From: Bacillota bacterium
GTDB lineage: Bacteria; Bacillota; UBA4882; UBA8346
Direction of reading: 5' to 3'
Length of the DNA stretch: 64,000 nt
Assembly: GCA_023402395.1 (NCBI GenBank)
Contig: JAEYGI010000048.1
Coordinates: forward strand, 1 to 64,000
Each line of letters starts with the position of its first letter. Within the stretch, counting starts at the first letter, position 1. This document shows, one piece after another, positions 8,190 through 17,205 of the stretch. The notes under the pieces are model-generated. The model searched no databases. It had not been told where the DNA came from and saw only the letters and a program-made list of their open reading frames with translations. The position numbers were made by a program, and so were the translations under genes.

Positions 8190-8690
8190 GTGAAACGGAT
8201 CGACCCAAGTGAACTGGAACTTACCGAAAAAGTTGTTCATATTAACCGGGTTGCCAAGGTTGTCAAAGGTGGTCGGCGGTTCAGTTTCAGCGCTTTAGTA
8301 ATTGTGGGCGATGGAAAAGGTCATGTCGGCATGGGACTCGGAAAGGCAGCCGAAGTTCCGGAAGCAATTCGTAAGGGCGTTGAAGATGCCAAAAAGAATT
8401 TGATCGAGGTTCCGATGAAGGGAACTACGATTCCACATCTGATTGAGGGGTGCTTTGGCGCCGGAAAAGTTCTCTTAAAACCGGCCGCTCCAGGCACCGG
8501 TGTGATTGCTGGCGGCCCGGTCCGGGCGGTACTTGAAAGCGCCGGGATTCGCGATATTCTTACAAAATCGCTCGGTTCTTCAAATGCGTTGAATATGGTG
8601 AATGCTACTATCGCCGGTTTAAAGGAATTAAAGCGTCCGGAGATGGTTGCTGAGATCCGTGGCAAAGCATTGAACGAGATCCTCGGGTAG
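8190..8690 (+). CDS. rpsE: 30S ribosomal protein S5
   Basis: A 166-residue S5 with the N-terminal double-stranded-RNA-binding-like domain (RVAKVVKGGRRFSFSALVIV) and the C-terminal S5 fold (APGTGVIAGGPVRAVLESAG). It takes part in mRNA entry and translational accuracy. GTG 8190 follows AGGGGGGAT. The TAG stop leads directly into the rpmD ribosome binding site. Confidence 0.96.
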   Translation: MKRIDPSELELTEKVVHINRVAKVVKGGRRFSFSALVIVGDGKGHVGMGLGKAAEVPEAIRKGVEDAKKNLIEVPMKGTTIPHLIEGCFGAGKVLLKPAAPGTGVIAGGPVRAVLESAGIRDILTKSLGSSNALNMVNATIAGLKELKRPEMVAEIRGKALNEILG

Positions 8691-8702
8691 GAGGGAATGA
8701 AG

Positions 8703-8909
8703 ATGCCCAGAAAAAAGGCTGAGCCTAAAGAGAAAACGATTGAAGTAACTTGGAAACAAAGCGCCATCGGGCGAACCCAGGTGCAGAAGGATACCATTAA
8801 GGCATTGGGCTTTTCCAAGTTGCAGCAAACGCTGGTAAAACCAGACAACCCCGCGATCCGGGGGATGATCAAGAAAGTTGAACATCTGCTTGAAGTAAAA
8901 GAGGCTTAA
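8703..8909 (+). CDS. rpmD: 50S ribosomal protein L30
   Basis: A 68-residue L30. The core (EVTWKQSAIGRTQVQKDTIK) follows about 12 lysine-rich residues not present in the shortest family members. ATG 8703 is preferred over the in-frame ATG 8697 because AGGAGGG ends only 1 bp before 8697 but 7 bp before 8703. It lies between rpsE and rplO, as in most bacteria. Confidence 0.92.
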   Translation: MPRKKAEPKEKTIEVTWKQSAIGRTQVQKDTIKALGFSKLQQTLVKPDNPAIRGMIKKVEHLLEVKEA

Positions 8910-8923
8910 GGAGGTGACTTCTC

Positions 8924-9364
8924 GTGAAATTATATGAACTTCAACCGGCAGAGGGCGCTAAAAAAGCTCCGAAGCGAGTCGGTCGCGGAATCGGATCTGG
9001 CATGGGAAAGACCTCGGCCAAAGGACATAAAGGAGCCAAGGCCCGATCCGGCGGCGGCAAAGGTCCAGCTTTCGAGGGAGGTCAGACACCCTTACAACGA
9101 AGACTGCCCAAACGTGGTTTTACTAATATATTCCGGCATGAATGGATTGAAGTCGCTTTGGAAAAACTAAACCGTTTTGACGATGGAACCGAAGTGACTC
9201 CGGAATTGTTGGTGGAAACCGGTATCATCAAAAATACCGGCAGCGGCGTCAAAGTATTGGGTAATGGCGATTTATCGAAGAAATTGACAATTAAAGTAAA
9301 TAGTTTCAGCAAATCGGCAATTGAAAAGATCGAAAAAGCGGGCGGCAAAGCAGAGGTGATTTAA
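8924..9364 (+). CDS. rplO: 50S ribosomal protein L15
   Basis: A 146-residue L15 with the glycine- and lysine-rich N-terminal extension (RVGRGIGSGMGKTSAKGHKG) that threads into 23S rRNA. GTG 8924 follows AAGGAGGTGA. The stop codon abuts the TTG start of secY, whose ribosome binding site (AGAGGTGAT) is inside this gene, giving tight coupling. Confidence 0.95.
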   Translation: MKLYELQPAEGAKKAPKRVGRGIGSGMGKTSAKGHKGAKARSGGGKGPAFEGGQTPLQRRLPKRGFTNIFRHEWIEVALEKLNRFDDGTEVTPELLVETGIIKNTGSGVKVLGNGDLSKKLTIKVNSFSKSAIEKIEKAGGKAEVI

Positions 9365-10642
9365 TTGCTGGAAGCAATCAGAACTGCCTTTAAACTCCCG
9401 GATTTACGCAAGAAGATCATTTGGACCCTTATATTGTTGGGTATTTTCCGGCTGGGAACCCATATTCCGGTGCCGGGACCGTGGGATCCAAGGGCGCTGG
9501 AAAATCTTTTTGGTGGTAGTAACAATCTTTTCGGGTTGTTAGACTTGCTAGCCGGCGGAGCCTTGCGAAAAATGTCAGTATTCGCGATGAGCGTCAATCC
9601 GTACATCACCTCATCGATCATCGTGCAATTATTGACAATGGTTATTCCGCAACTGGAGGCGCTTTCCAAGGAGGGCGTCGAAGGACGGAAAGTAATCAAC
9701 CAGTATGTTCGGTATGGAACCGTCGTGTTAGCTTTGGTTCAAGGCGCGGCGATGGCTTTTGGCTTGCGTTCGGCCATGATCAATCCCACTGGCTGGGATT
9801 ATATTTTGATCATCGCTACTCTTACCGCTGGATCCGTATTTCTGATGTGGCTTGGAGAAGTCATCTCGGAACGCGGTATCGGCAACGGGATCTCCTTACT
9901 GATCTTCGGCGGTATCGTGGCCCGGATTATTCCCAGCTCCTTAAGTGTGCTTTCCACTGTTGGCAGCAAAGGAGTCGGAGTTTCAGTCTTTAGCATTGTC
10001 GCCTTTTTAATTCTGGCGATCCTAATCGTAGCCGGAGTAGTTTTTGTGACTCAGGGCGAGCGGAAGATTCCGGTTCAATATGCCAAGCGTGTGGTGGGAC
10101 GTAAAATGTACGGCGGCGGTTCAACCTATCTGCCGATGCGGGTGAATCAAGCGGGGGTTATCCCGATCATCTTCGCTTCGTCCATTTTGGCGTTTCCGCC
10201 GACCATCGCTCAATTTTTGGCACCATCCAACCCGCTTTATAAATTTTTGAATTGGTTTTCACCGGGTCGCGGTTTGTATCTGTTTTTATATGCTCTTTTT
10301 ATCTTTGTTTTCACTTATTTTTATACCGCCGTCACCTTCAATCCGATGGAAGTTTCCAACAACATGAAGAAATACGGCGGATTTATTCCGGGGATTCGTC
10401 CTGGAAAGCCCACCGCCGAGTATTTGGATCGGGTATTGACCCGGATCACGCTTGCGGGTGCATTGTTTTTAACATTCGTTTCCTTGCTTCCTTATTTTAT
10501 GAACTTCATACCGGGGTTTAGAGGACTTTCCGTTCAATTCGGCGGAACCGCCCTTTTGATTGCCGTCGGTGTCGCCATCGATACCATGAAACAGATTGAA
10601 GCCCAATTAATCATGCGGCAATACGAGGGTTTCTTAAAATAG
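9365..10642 (+). CDS. secY: preprotein translocase subunit SecY
   Basis: A 425-residue SecY, the channel subunit of the SecYEG translocon in the inner membrane. About ten membrane segments are visible, with the plug region near the N-terminus and the conserved cytosolic loop (TQGERKIPVQYAKRVVGRKM) and FNPMEVSNNMKKYGGFIPGI. It starts at TTG 9365 directly after the rplO stop, with its ribosome binding site inside rplO. Followed by adk and map, the typical Bacillota order. Confidence 0.97.
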   Translation: MLEAIRTAFKLPDLRKKIIWTLILLGIFRLGTHIPVPGPWDPRALENLFGGSNNLFGLLDLLAGGALRKMSVFAMSVNPYITSSIIVQLLTMVIPQLEALSKEGVEGRKVINQYVRYGTVVLALVQGAAMAFGLRSAMINPTGWDYILIIATLTAGSVFLMWLGEVISERGIGNGISLLIFGGIVARIIPSSLSVLSTVGSKGVGVSVFSIVAFLILAILIVAGVVFVTQGERKIPVQYAKRVVGRKMYGGGSTYLPMRVNQAGVIPIIFASSILAFPPTIAQFLAPSNPLYKFLNWFSPGRGLYLFLYALFIFVFTYFYTAVTFNPMEVSNNMKKYGGFIPGIRPGKPTAEYLDRVLTRITLAGALFLTFVSLLPYFMNFIPGFRGLSVQFGGTALLIAVGVAIDTMKQIEAQLIMRQYEGFLK

Positions 10643-10656
10643 GGGATGATGATTCA

Positions 10657-11310
10657 ATGAATTTGGTTTTATTGGGACCTCCCGGCGCCGGAAAAGGGAC
10701 TCAGGCTGAATTAATCATTGAACGCTATAAGATCCCGCATATTTCAACCGGAGACATTTTCCGGGCCGCGGTCAAAGAAGGGACTCCGCTTGGCGTGGAA
10801 GCCAAACGGTACATGGACAGCGGCCAATTAGTCCCGGATTCGATCGTAGTCGGAATTGTTCAGGAACGCCTGGCCAAAGAAGACTGTAGGCAGGGCTTCC
10901 TTCTGGATGGCTTTCCCAGAACGGTGCCCCAGGCGGATGCCTTGGATGGCTTTTTAACGGCTCAGGGGCGGAAGATTACGGCTGTTTTAAACATTGAGGT
11001 TGATTTTCAAAGCTTATTGAGGCGTTTGACCGGCCGTAGAGTTTGCCGGAATTGCGCCGCAGTTTATCACGTGGAAACCAAACGTTCCAAAAACGAGGGT
11101 GTCTGCGATCATTGCGGCGGAGAAACGTATCAGCGTGATGACGATACTCCGGCTACCGTGACCCAGCGGTTGAAGGTCTATCAAGCGCAAACCGAACCAT
11201 TGATCAAATATTATCAGGATACGGGCTTCTTGATAAGCTTCGACGGTCAGGAACCCATTCCGGTTGTATTTGAGAAGATTTGCAAGGCCTTGGAGGACAA
11301 AGTGGAATGA
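10657..11310 (+). CDS. adk: adenylate kinase
   Basis: A 217-residue adenylate kinase that interconverts ATP + AMP and 2 ADP in the cytosol. P-loop GPPGAGKGTQAE is at residues 7-18, and DGFPRTVPQA is the NMP-site motif. The LID domain has two cysteine pairs (CRNC and CDHC, about residues 128-151), the zinc-binding form typical of Gram-positive bacteria. Its TGA overlaps the ATG of map. Confidence 0.97.
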   Translation: MNLVLLGPPGAGKGTQAELIIERYKIPHISTGDIFRAAVKEGTPLGVEAKRYMDSGQLVPDSIVVGIVQERLAKEDCRQGFLLDGFPRTVPQADALDGFLTAQGRKITAVLNIEVDFQSLLRRLTGRRVCRNCAAVYHVETKRSKNEGVCDHCGGETYQRDDDTPATVTQRLKVYQAQTEPLIKYYQDTGFLISFDGQEPIPVVFEKICKALEDKVE

Positions 11311-12086
11311 TTATTCTCAAATCTCCCCACGAAATTCACATCATGAAAATAGCGGGAAGTATCGTGGCGGCAGTTCTTGAGGAATTAAAACAGATGGTGA
11401 GGCCGGGAATTAAGCTATCGGAATTGGATCACAAGGCAGAGGTAATGACCAGGCATTACAATGCAATTCCCGCTTTCAAGGGATATCACGGTTTTCCGGC
11501 TTCGATCTGCGCTTCGGTGAATGAGGAAGTGGTTCATGGGATTCCGGGCAATCGGAGTTTACGAAGTGGGGACATTATCGGAATCGATTTTGGAGTGATT
11601 TACAACGATTTTTGCGCGGATTCCGCAATCACTGTTCCGGTTGGCGACATCGCCCCGGAGACCCGCACTTTGCTTTCAGTGACGGAAACCGCGTTATACG
11701 AGGGAATTGAGCAGGCAAGGTCCGGTAACCGCTTATATGATATTTCAAGGGCGATTCAAACTCATGTTGAAGACAATCATTTTTCAGTCGTCCGTGATTT
11801 CGTGGGGCATGGAATCGGCCGGAACATGCACGAGGAACCACAAATTCCGAACTTTGTCGGCAATGATTTTAATCCCCGGTTAAAACCGGGAATGACGTTG
11901 GCGCTTGAACCGATGGTCAATGTCGGTACGTTTGAAGTGGATGTGGACCCTTACGATAACTGGACGGTTCGAACCATGGATCGGAAGTTTTCGGCTCATT
12001 TCGAACATACCGTGGCGGTTACCGAGGGAGTTCCCGAAATTTTGACGCTATTCCGTCCGGAGCTGTTGCCGGAGAGCAAGTCATGA
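11307..12086 (+). CDS. map: methionine aminopeptidase, type I
   Basis: A 259-residue type Ia methionine aminopeptidase that removes N-terminal Met from nascent proteins. The metal ligands are visible in GIDFGVIYNDFCADSA (two Asp), GHGIGRNMHEEP (His) and the two Glu in ALEPMVN and FEHTVAVTE. ATG 11307 overlaps the adk stop (ATGA), with TGGAGG upstream inside adk. An earlier in-frame ATG at 11280 lies deep in adk and is unlikely. Confidence 0.96.
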   Translation: MIILKSPHEIHIMKIAGSIVAAVLEELKQMVRPGIKLSELDHKAEVMTRHYNAIPAFKGYHGFPASICASVNEEVVHGIPGNRSLRSGDIIGIDFGVIYNDFCADSAITVPVGDIAPETRTLLSVTETALYEGIEQARSGNRLYDISRAIQTHVEDNHFSVVRDFVGHGIGRNMHEEPQIPNFVGNDFNPRLKPGMTLALEPMVNVGTFEVDVDPYDNWTVRTMDRKFSAHFEHTVAVTEGVPEILTLFRPELLPESKS

Positions 12087-12385
12087 TTACCACGGTCGAT
12101 GGTTTGCGCCACGGGCAATTGGTCAGATCCATCGCCGGCCGGGATTACAATCAGTATTACTTGATCTTGGATATGGTAGGCGAGAAGTATCTCTTATTAG
12201 TGGACGGCGTTCATCACCCGGTTGCCAAATCGAAACGGAAGAACGTCAAGCACGTTCAGATCACTATGAGAGTAGCCAAAGAGATTGAAGAAAGTATCTT
12301 ACGTGGCGAAGCGATATCTGACTCCCAGATCATCCAAGCAATTCGCAGGATGAAAAACGAACTTGAGGAGGGAGAGCGGGTTTAA
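12083..12385 (+). CDS. KOW-domain RNA-binding protein (L14e/L27e-like)
   Basis: A 100-residue protein with a KOW-type N-terminal half (HGQLVRSIAGRDYNQYYLIL, then VGEKYLLLVDG) and a charged helical C-terminus. It matches the small KOW proteins found between map and infA in many Bacillota, distantly related to eukaryotic L14e/L27e. The precise role is unknown; the position suggests ribosome or RNA binding. Its ATG overlaps the map stop and its stop overlaps the infA start. Confidence 0.85.
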   Translation: MITTVDGLRHGQLVRSIAGRDYNQYYLILDMVGEKYLLLVDGVHHPVAKSKRKNVKHVQITMRVAKEIEESILRGEAISDSQIIQAIRRMKNELEEGERV

Positions 12386-12603
12386 TGGGTAAACAGGATG
12401 TTATTGAAGTTGAGGGGACCGTGGTTGAGCCGTTGCCAAATGCCATGTTTCGCGTAGAATTGGAAAACGGGCACCGGGTATTGGCTCATATCTCCGGGAA
12501 AATGCGAATGAATTTCATCAAGATTTTACCCGGTGATCGCGTCACAGTCGAGCTTTCAGCTTATGATCTGTCCCGAGGCCGGATTATTTACCGGTTCAAA
12601 TAA
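12385..12603 (+). CDS. infA: translation initiation factor IF-1
   Basis: A 72-residue IF-1 (S1-like OB fold) that occupies the ribosomal A site during initiation. DVIEVEGTVVEPLPNAMFRV, GHRVLAHISGKMRMNFI and LPGDRVTVELSAYDLSRGRI-type blocks are standard. ATG 12385 overlaps the preceding TAA (TAATG), so translation is coupled to the KOW gene. Confidence 0.97.
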   Translation: MGKQDVIEVEGTVVEPLPNAMFRVELENGHRVLAHISGKMRMNFIKILPGDRVTVELSAYDLSRGRIIYRFK

Positions 12604-12661
12604 CCGTCCAACTCCCCCAATTGGTTTAATATATTCATTAATTGCTTTAAGGAGGATTCCG

Positions 12662-12775
12662 ATGAAAGTAAGACCTTCAGTCAAACCCGTGTGTGAGCAT
12701 TGTAAAATCATCAAGCGCAAAGGTCGAGTTACAATAATCTGTGATAATCCGAAGCATAAGCAGAAACAGGGATAA
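12662..12775 (+). CDS. rpmJ: 50S ribosomal protein L36, zinc form
   Basis: A 37-residue L36, MKVRPSVKPVCEHCKIIKRK onward. The zinc ligands are C11, C14, C27 and H32 in family numbering, and all are present. ATG 12662 follows AAGGAGG by about 6 bp. Longer in-frame readings from 12533 overlap infA and are not used. Confidence 0.95.
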   Translation: MKVRPSVKPVCEHCKIIKRKGRVTIICDNPKHKQKQG

Positions 12776-12793
12776 TTTTGAGGAGGTAAAGAG

Positions 12794-13165
12794 ATGGCAC
12801 GTATCGCAGGAGTTGATTTACCACGTGATAAACGGGTAGAAATTGCCCTGACGTATATCTATGGGCTGGGGCAAACCACTTCCAATGAGGTCCTGGCGAA
12901 AGCCGGAATCAATCCGGACACCAGAGTCCGTGATCTCACCGAGGAAGAGATCAATAAGCTTCGCGAAGTGATCGACCGCGACTACAAGGTCGAAGGCGAT
13001 CTGCGCCGCGAAGAGTCGATGAATATCAAACGTCTCATTGAGATCGGGAGCTATCGCGGACTGCGCCACCGCCGCGGTCTTCCGGTTCGGGGCCAACGCA
13101 CCAAGACCAACTCCCGTACCAGAAAAGGTCCGAAGAAGACAGTTGGCGCCAAACGCAAGAAATAA
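12794..13165 (+). CDS. rpsM: 30S ribosomal protein S13
   Basis: A 123-residue S13, MARIAGVDLPRDKRVEIALT onward, with the basic C-terminal tail (RGLRHRRGLPVRGQRTKTNS and RKGPKKTVGAKRKK) that reaches the decoding site tRNAs. ATG 12794 follows GAGGAGGTAAAG. First gene of the alpha block (rpsM-rpsK-rpsD-rpoA-rplQ). Confidence 0.97.
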   Translation: MARIAGVDLPRDKRVEIALTYIYGLGQTTSNEVLAKAGINPDTRVRDLTEEEINKLREVIDRDYKVEGDLRREESMNIKRLIEIGSYRGLRHRRGLPVRGQRTKTNSRTRKGPKKTVGAKRKK

Positions 13166-13180
13166 AAGGAGGTAGAGACG

Positions 13181-13582
13181 ATGGCTAAGGTTGCTGCCAA
13201 AAAAGGCGCGCGTGTCCGTAAAAAAGAGCGAAAACATATTGATACCGGCGTAGCTCATATTCATTCCACTTTTAATAATACGGTGGTCACCATCACCGAT
13301 CCGACCGGCAATGTCTTGTCCTGGTCCAGCGCAGGCAACATGGGTTTCAAGGGGTCGCGGAAAAGCACGCCGTACGCGGCCGGCATGGCTGCCGAACAAG
13401 CTGCCAAGGTGGCCATGGATCATGGAATGAAGAATGTCGAAGTATACGTCAAAGGGCCCGGAGCGGGCCGCGAAGCGGCAATCCGGTCCTTACAGGCGGC
13501 CGGTCTGTTTGTAAACATGATCAAGGATGTCACTCCGATTCCGCATAACGGATGCCGTCCCCCGAAACGTCGCAGAGTATAA
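13181..13582 (+). CDS. rpsK: 30S ribosomal protein S11
   Basis: A 133-residue S11 on the 30S platform. HSTFNNTVVTITDPTGNVLS, FKGSRKSTPYAAGMAAEQAA and the terminal HNGCRPPKRRRV are standard. ATG 13181 follows AAGGAGG. It lies 15 bp after rpsM and 21 bp before rpsD. Confidence 0.97.
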   Translation: MAKVAAKKGARVRKKERKHIDTGVAHIHSTFNNTVVTITDPTGNVLSWSSAGNMGFKGSRKSTPYAAGMAAEQAAKVAMDHGMKNVEVYVKGPGAGREAAIRSLQAAGLFVNMIKDVTPIPHNGCRPPKRRRV

Positions 13583-13603
13583 ATGGAGGTGTAACAAGCT
13601 CAA

Positions 13604-14230
13604 ATGGCGCGATATACAGAAGCTGCTTGCAGACTTTGCCGCCGCGAAGGCGAGAAACTTTATCTCAAGGGAGATCGCTGCTATTCTCCGAAATGCAGCG
13701 TTGGCCGGCGGTCCTACGCTCCCGGAGAACATGGTCAGGATCGGAAGAAGGTTTCCGAGTACGGGATCCAATTGCGTGAGAAACAAAAGCTCCGCAGGAT
13801 CTACGGAGTGCTGGAGAGGCAATTTTCCGGCTACTTTACCTTAGCCGAACGGAAAAAAGGAATTACCGGTGAGAACTTGCTTCAGGTTCTCGAAAGCCGG
13901 ATCGACAATGTGGTTTATCGTTTGGGCCTTGGAGCCTCTCGGAAAGAAGCCCGCCAATTGGTAAGGCACGGACATTTTCAGGTTAATGGAAAAAAAGTTA
14001 ATATTCCCTCATTTTTATTAAAAGCTGGGGACATATTAACTGTTAAGGAAGGAAGTCTCAGTTCGGTCAAGATCAAAGAAAACTTGGCCGACGCCGGAAG
14101 CCGGGGCCTCCCGGAGTGGTTGGAATTTGATGCCAATACATCGACCGGCAAGGTGAAGAGTTTACCGACGCGCGAGCAGATCGATATTCCGGTCAGGGAG
14201 CACCTTATCGTTGAGTTGTACTCAAGGTAA
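13604..14230 (+). CDS. rpsD: 30S ribosomal protein S4, zinc-type
   Basis: A 208-residue S4, an assembly initiator of the 30S subunit. The N-terminal CRLCRREGEKLYLKG...CYSPKC keeps four cysteines, the zinc-binding C+ form. The S4 RNA-binding domain (about residues 95-155) is present, with SRKEARQLVRHGHFQVNGKK. The ribosome binding site GGAGGTG is about 11 bp from ATG 13604, slightly long. Confidence 0.96.
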   Translation: MARYTEAACRLCRREGEKLYLKGDRCYSPKCSVGRRSYAPGEHGQDRKKVSEYGIQLREKQKLRRIYGVLERQFSGYFTLAERKKGITGENLLQVLESRIDNVVYRLGLGASRKEARQLVRHGHFQVNGKKVNIPSFLLKAGDILTVKEGSLSSVKIKENLADAGSRGLPEWLEFDANTSTGKVKSLPTREQIDIPVREHLIVELYSR

Positions 14231-14272
14231 TCTTAGGATTGTATCGCTTAGTGCGAGAAGGAGGGTTAAGTA

Positions 14273-15217
14273 TTGATCGAGATTGAAAAGCCCAAAATCA
14301 CCATAGAGGAAACTGATGATCGGGAACGTCACGGAGTTTTCGTCATTGAGCCTTTGGAAAGGGGCTATGGAACGACACTGGGCAACTCGCTTCGCCGGAT
14401 CCTCCTCTCTTCCCTACCGGGCTTTGCTGTTACTTCGGTTAAAATTGACGGGGTGCTTCACGAATTTTCGACGATTCCGGGGGTTGTTGAGGATACCACT
14501 GATATAGTTTTGAATCTTAAAAAGCTGCTGGTAAAGATCCATGGAGATTGTCCCAAAAAAGTCTCGTTGAATGTAAAGGGTCCGAAGACCGTTACCGCCG
14601 CTGATATTCAACTCAGCAGCGATATCGAGGTTTTGAACCCGGAGATGTATATCGCTACGGTATCCGATGGCGGAACGCTGACCGCCGAAATCACCCTGGA
14701 CCGGGGACGTGGGTACGTTACGGCCGATCGCAACAAGACCGAGAACATTATTGGAGTTATCGCGGTCGACTCCCGGTTTTCACCGGTGCAAAAGGTCAAC
14801 TATACCATCGAGCATACCCGGGTCGGTCAGATTACCGATTATGACAAGCTGGTGTTGGATGTATTGACCGACGGCAGCATCAGCCCGGTGGAAGCCGTGT
14901 CGCTGGCGGCCAAGATCATGTCCGAGCATCTGATGCTGTTTGTGAATTTGAGCCAGACCGCGGGCAAAACCGAGATCATGGTCGAAAAAGAAGAAGAGTC
15001 CAAGAACAAAATCTTGGAGATGACCATTGAAGAGCTGGATCTTTCGGTCCGCTCCTACAATTGCCTGAAACGCGCCGGAATCAACAGCGTGGAGGAATTG
15101 ACCCGCAAAACCGAGGAAGATATGATGAAAGTCAGAAACCTCGGCCGCAAATCCCTGGAAGAGGTTCAACAGAAACTGGAGAGTCTGGGTCTTTCATTGC
15201 GCAAGTCTGAGGAATAA
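14273..15217 (+). CDS. rpoA: DNA-directed RNA polymerase subunit alpha
   Basis: A 314-residue alpha subunit. The N-terminal dimerisation domain (RGYGTTLGNSLRRILLSSLPG) and the C-terminal domain (SVRSYNCLKRAGINSVEEL and MKVRNLGRKSLEEV), which contacts UP elements and activators, are both intact, joined by an acidic linker near residue 240. TTG 14273 follows GAAGGAGGG. It lies between rpsD and rplQ as usual. Confidence 0.97.
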   Translation: MIEIEKPKITIEETDDRERHGVFVIEPLERGYGTTLGNSLRRILLSSLPGFAVTSVKIDGVLHEFSTIPGVVEDTTDIVLNLKKLLVKIHGDCPKKVSLNVKGPKTVTAADIQLSSDIEVLNPEMYIATVSDGGTLTAEITLDRGRGYVTADRNKTENIIGVIAVDSRFSPVQKVNYTIEHTRVGQITDYDKLVLDVLTDGSISPVEAVSLAAKIMSEHLMLFVNLSQTAGKTEIMVEKEEESKNKILEMTIEELDLSVRSYNCLKRAGINSVEELTRKTEEDMMKVRNLGRKSLEEVQQKLESLGLSLRKSEE

Positions 15218-15307
15218 ATCAGCGCCGCCGCGCGGGGGAGCGCCGCTGGCGCAACGATGTCTCGATACCCGTTCAGACGTTTGGTCTGATGAAGGAGGAT
15301 TTGAAAA

Positions 15308-15646
15308 ATGCTGAAAAGGAAATTGGGTCGCTCCGCCGCTCATCGCAAAGCGTTGTTCCGGAGCTTGGTGACGGAGCTGTTCGAGAACGAGAAGATAACC
15401 ACCACCGAGATCAAGGCCAAAGAAGCCCGGTCGCTGGCGGAAAAAATGATCACCTGCGCCAAACGCGGCGATCTGCACTCGCGCCGCCTGGCCGCCGAAG
15501 TGATCACCGATCCGGAGGTACTGCAAAAGTTGTTTGATACCATCGCCGGCCGCTATTCGGAACGGCATGGCGGTTATACCCGGATCTTAAAGCTGGAACA
15601 GCGCCGGGGCGATGCCGCTCCCATGGTCATTCTGGAATTAGTGTAA
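15308..15646 (+). CDS. rplQ: 50S ribosomal protein L17
   Basis: A 112-residue L17, MLKRKLGRSAAHRKALFRSL onward, with TTTEIKAKEARSLAEKMIT and a compact C-terminus. ATG 15308 follows GAAGGAGG. The 90-bp gap after rpoA is GC-rich and can form stem structures. It ends 3 bp before ecfA1, which suggests that the ECF cassette is transcribed with the ribosomal genes. Confidence 0.96.
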   Translation: MLKRKLGRSAAHRKALFRSLVTELFENEKITTTEIKAKEARSLAEKMITCAKRGDLHSRRLAAEVITDPEVLQKLFDTIAGRYSERHGGYTRILKLEQRRGDAAPMVILELV

Positions 15647-15649
15647 ACA

Positions 15650-16435
15650 ATGAAACTACAATTTGAGGGGGTCGGTTTCGGATATCCGGAGCAGGCCCCT
15701 ATCCTTTCAGATATCAATTTGACGCTCAATTCAGGGGAGCGTCTTTTATTAATCGGACGAAACGGCAGCGGCAAAAGCACCCTGGCCTATCTGGCCGCCG
15801 GAATTCTGGCTCCGACCGCGGGGCGGATCCGCTGGTCCGGATCGCCGGACACGGCGGATGCCCCCTTGCCTGCCCGGAAGGTAGGAATTGTTTTTCAGCA
15901 AAGCCGGGCGCAGATCGTCGGCACCACTCCCGAGGAAGACCTGGCGTTCGGACTGAGCCTGCTGCAACTGCCTGCGTCGCGGATCCGCGCCAAAGTCGAT
16001 CATTATTTGGAACTGTTTCAGTTGACTGAAAGACGCAATCAGAGCGTCAATCATTTATCCGGCGGCGAATTGCGCCGGCTGGCGCTGGCCGCGGTGTTGA
16101 TCACCGAGCCGGCATTGTTGATTCTGGACGAACCCATGGCCATGCTCGATTACGCCAATCGTCAAATCCTGTTGGATTGCCTCAGACAGTCGGTTCCCGC
16201 GGAGACCGCCGTTCTCTGGCTGGACCATGATCTTAGGAATTGCCGGCATTGCCGGCGCTGGATGCTTCTGAACCGTGAGGGAAGGGTGCAGGATGTCTCG
16301 CTCGGGGAGCTAAGTTCCGAATCCTTTCTGAAGGGGGAGCAACTGGAACCGGCTCCACTGCAGTTTCTGGAGTGGCTGCATCCGGAGTCGGTTTCGAAGG
16401 CGATCTTTGGACCGGAGCGGATGATCATTACATGA
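15650..16435 (+). CDS. ecfA1: energy-coupling factor transporter ATP-binding protein EcfA1
   Basis: A 261-residue ABC ATPase. It has Walker A (GRNGSGKST), Q-loop, signature LSGGELRRLALA, Walker B (LLILDEPMAML) and an H-loop (LDHD). With EcfA2 and EcfT it forms the ATP-driven module that powers vitamin or metal uptake through exchangeable S components in the cytoplasmic membrane. No S component is encoded next to it. It starts 3 bp after rplQ and overlaps ecfA2 by 4 bp. Which of the pair is A1 is assigned by gene order only. Confidence 0.9.
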   Translation: MKLQFEGVGFGYPEQAPILSDINLTLNSGERLLLIGRNGSGKSTLAYLAAGILAPTAGRIRWSGSPDTADAPLPARKVGIVFQQSRAQIVGTTPEEDLAFGLSLLQLPASRIRAKVDHYLELFQLTERRNQSVNHLSGGELRRLALAAVLITEPALLILDEPMAMLDYANRQILLDCLRQSVPAETAVLWLDHDLRNCRHCRRWMLLNREGRVQDVSLGELSSESFLKGEQLEPAPLQFLEWLHPESVSKAIFGPERMIIT

Positions 16436-17205
16436 TTGAAGTCGAACGTCTGTCATTGGTTTACCAGCCGGGGGGCCCCTTGGCGCGGCCGGTGCTCCGG
16501 GATTTGTCGTTTACGGTCAAGCCCGGCGAGATCGTCGGGGTGATCGGACCAAGCGGCGCCGGAAAAAGCAGTTTGTTGCGGTGCTTGGCCGGCGTTTTGC
16601 CGCCAGTGTCAGGGCGGGCCGAAGTCCGCCGCAAGGATGGCGCCGTAGCTGCCGGAGCGGTGGGGCTGGTCATGCAAGAGGCCGAGCGGCAGTTCTTTAT
16701 GGACACCATTGCCGGGGAGGTCGGTTTCGCCTTGGTCAACCGGGGGTATGCCCCGGACCGGATCGCCGCCAGGGTGGCCGAAGTCATCCGGCGGGTCGGC
16801 TACCACGGCGACCCGGCCGGGTCGCCGTTTCAGTTGAGCGGCGGCCAGCAGCGCCGGATCGCGATCGCCAGTATCCTGGTGTTCGAGCCGGAAGTGCTAC
16901 TGCTCGATGAGCCTACGGTTGGGCTGGATGCCGGAGGGCTAGGGTTTATCCGGGAGGTGATCGCCGAGTATCGCCGCAACCGCAATCCAGTGCTCGTCGC
17001 CAGCCATGACCTGGATTTCCTCTATCCGGTGGTCGACCGGTTTCTGGTGGTGGCTGAAGGCGGTCTGAAGGCCGATTTTCCAAGAGCGGATTTCGTTCAC
17101 TTTCAGGACTTGGCCGGCCAGTTGGGCATCGGCGTTCCGGAACGGGTCCGCCTGCTCTCCGGCGGAGCCCCGGATTATATAAAGGAAAGCTTACAAGCGC
17201 CATGA
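16432..17205 (+). CDS. ecfA2: energy-coupling factor transporter ATP-binding protein EcfA2
   Basis: A 257-residue ABC ATPase, the second nucleotide-binding subunit of the ECF module. Walker A is GPSGAGKSS, signature LSGGQQRRIAIA, Walker B VLLLDEPTVGLD, H-loop ASHD. ATG 16432 overlaps the stop of ecfA1 (ATGA); longer in-frame readings from 16372 lie inside that gene. Its end overlaps the ATG of ecfT by 4 bp, so all three are translationally coupled. Confidence 0.9.
   Translation: MIEVERLSLVYQPGGPLARPVLRDLSFTVKPGEIVGVIGPSGAGKSSLLRCLAGVLPPVSGRAEVRRKDGAVAAGAVGLVMQEAERQFFMDTIAGEVGFALVNRGYAPDRIAARVAEVIRRVGYHGDPAGSPFQLSGGQQRRIAIASILVFEPEVLLLDEPTVGLDAGGLGFIREVIAEYRRNRNPVLVASHDLDFLYPVVDRFLVVAEGGLKADFPRADFVHFQDLAGQLGIGVPERVRLLSGGAPDYIKESLQAP

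Noticed and set aside
12533..12661. Longer L36 with about 43 extra N-terminal residues
   Set aside because: The extension overlaps infA, and ATG 12662 gives the standard 37-residue protein with a good ribosome binding site.
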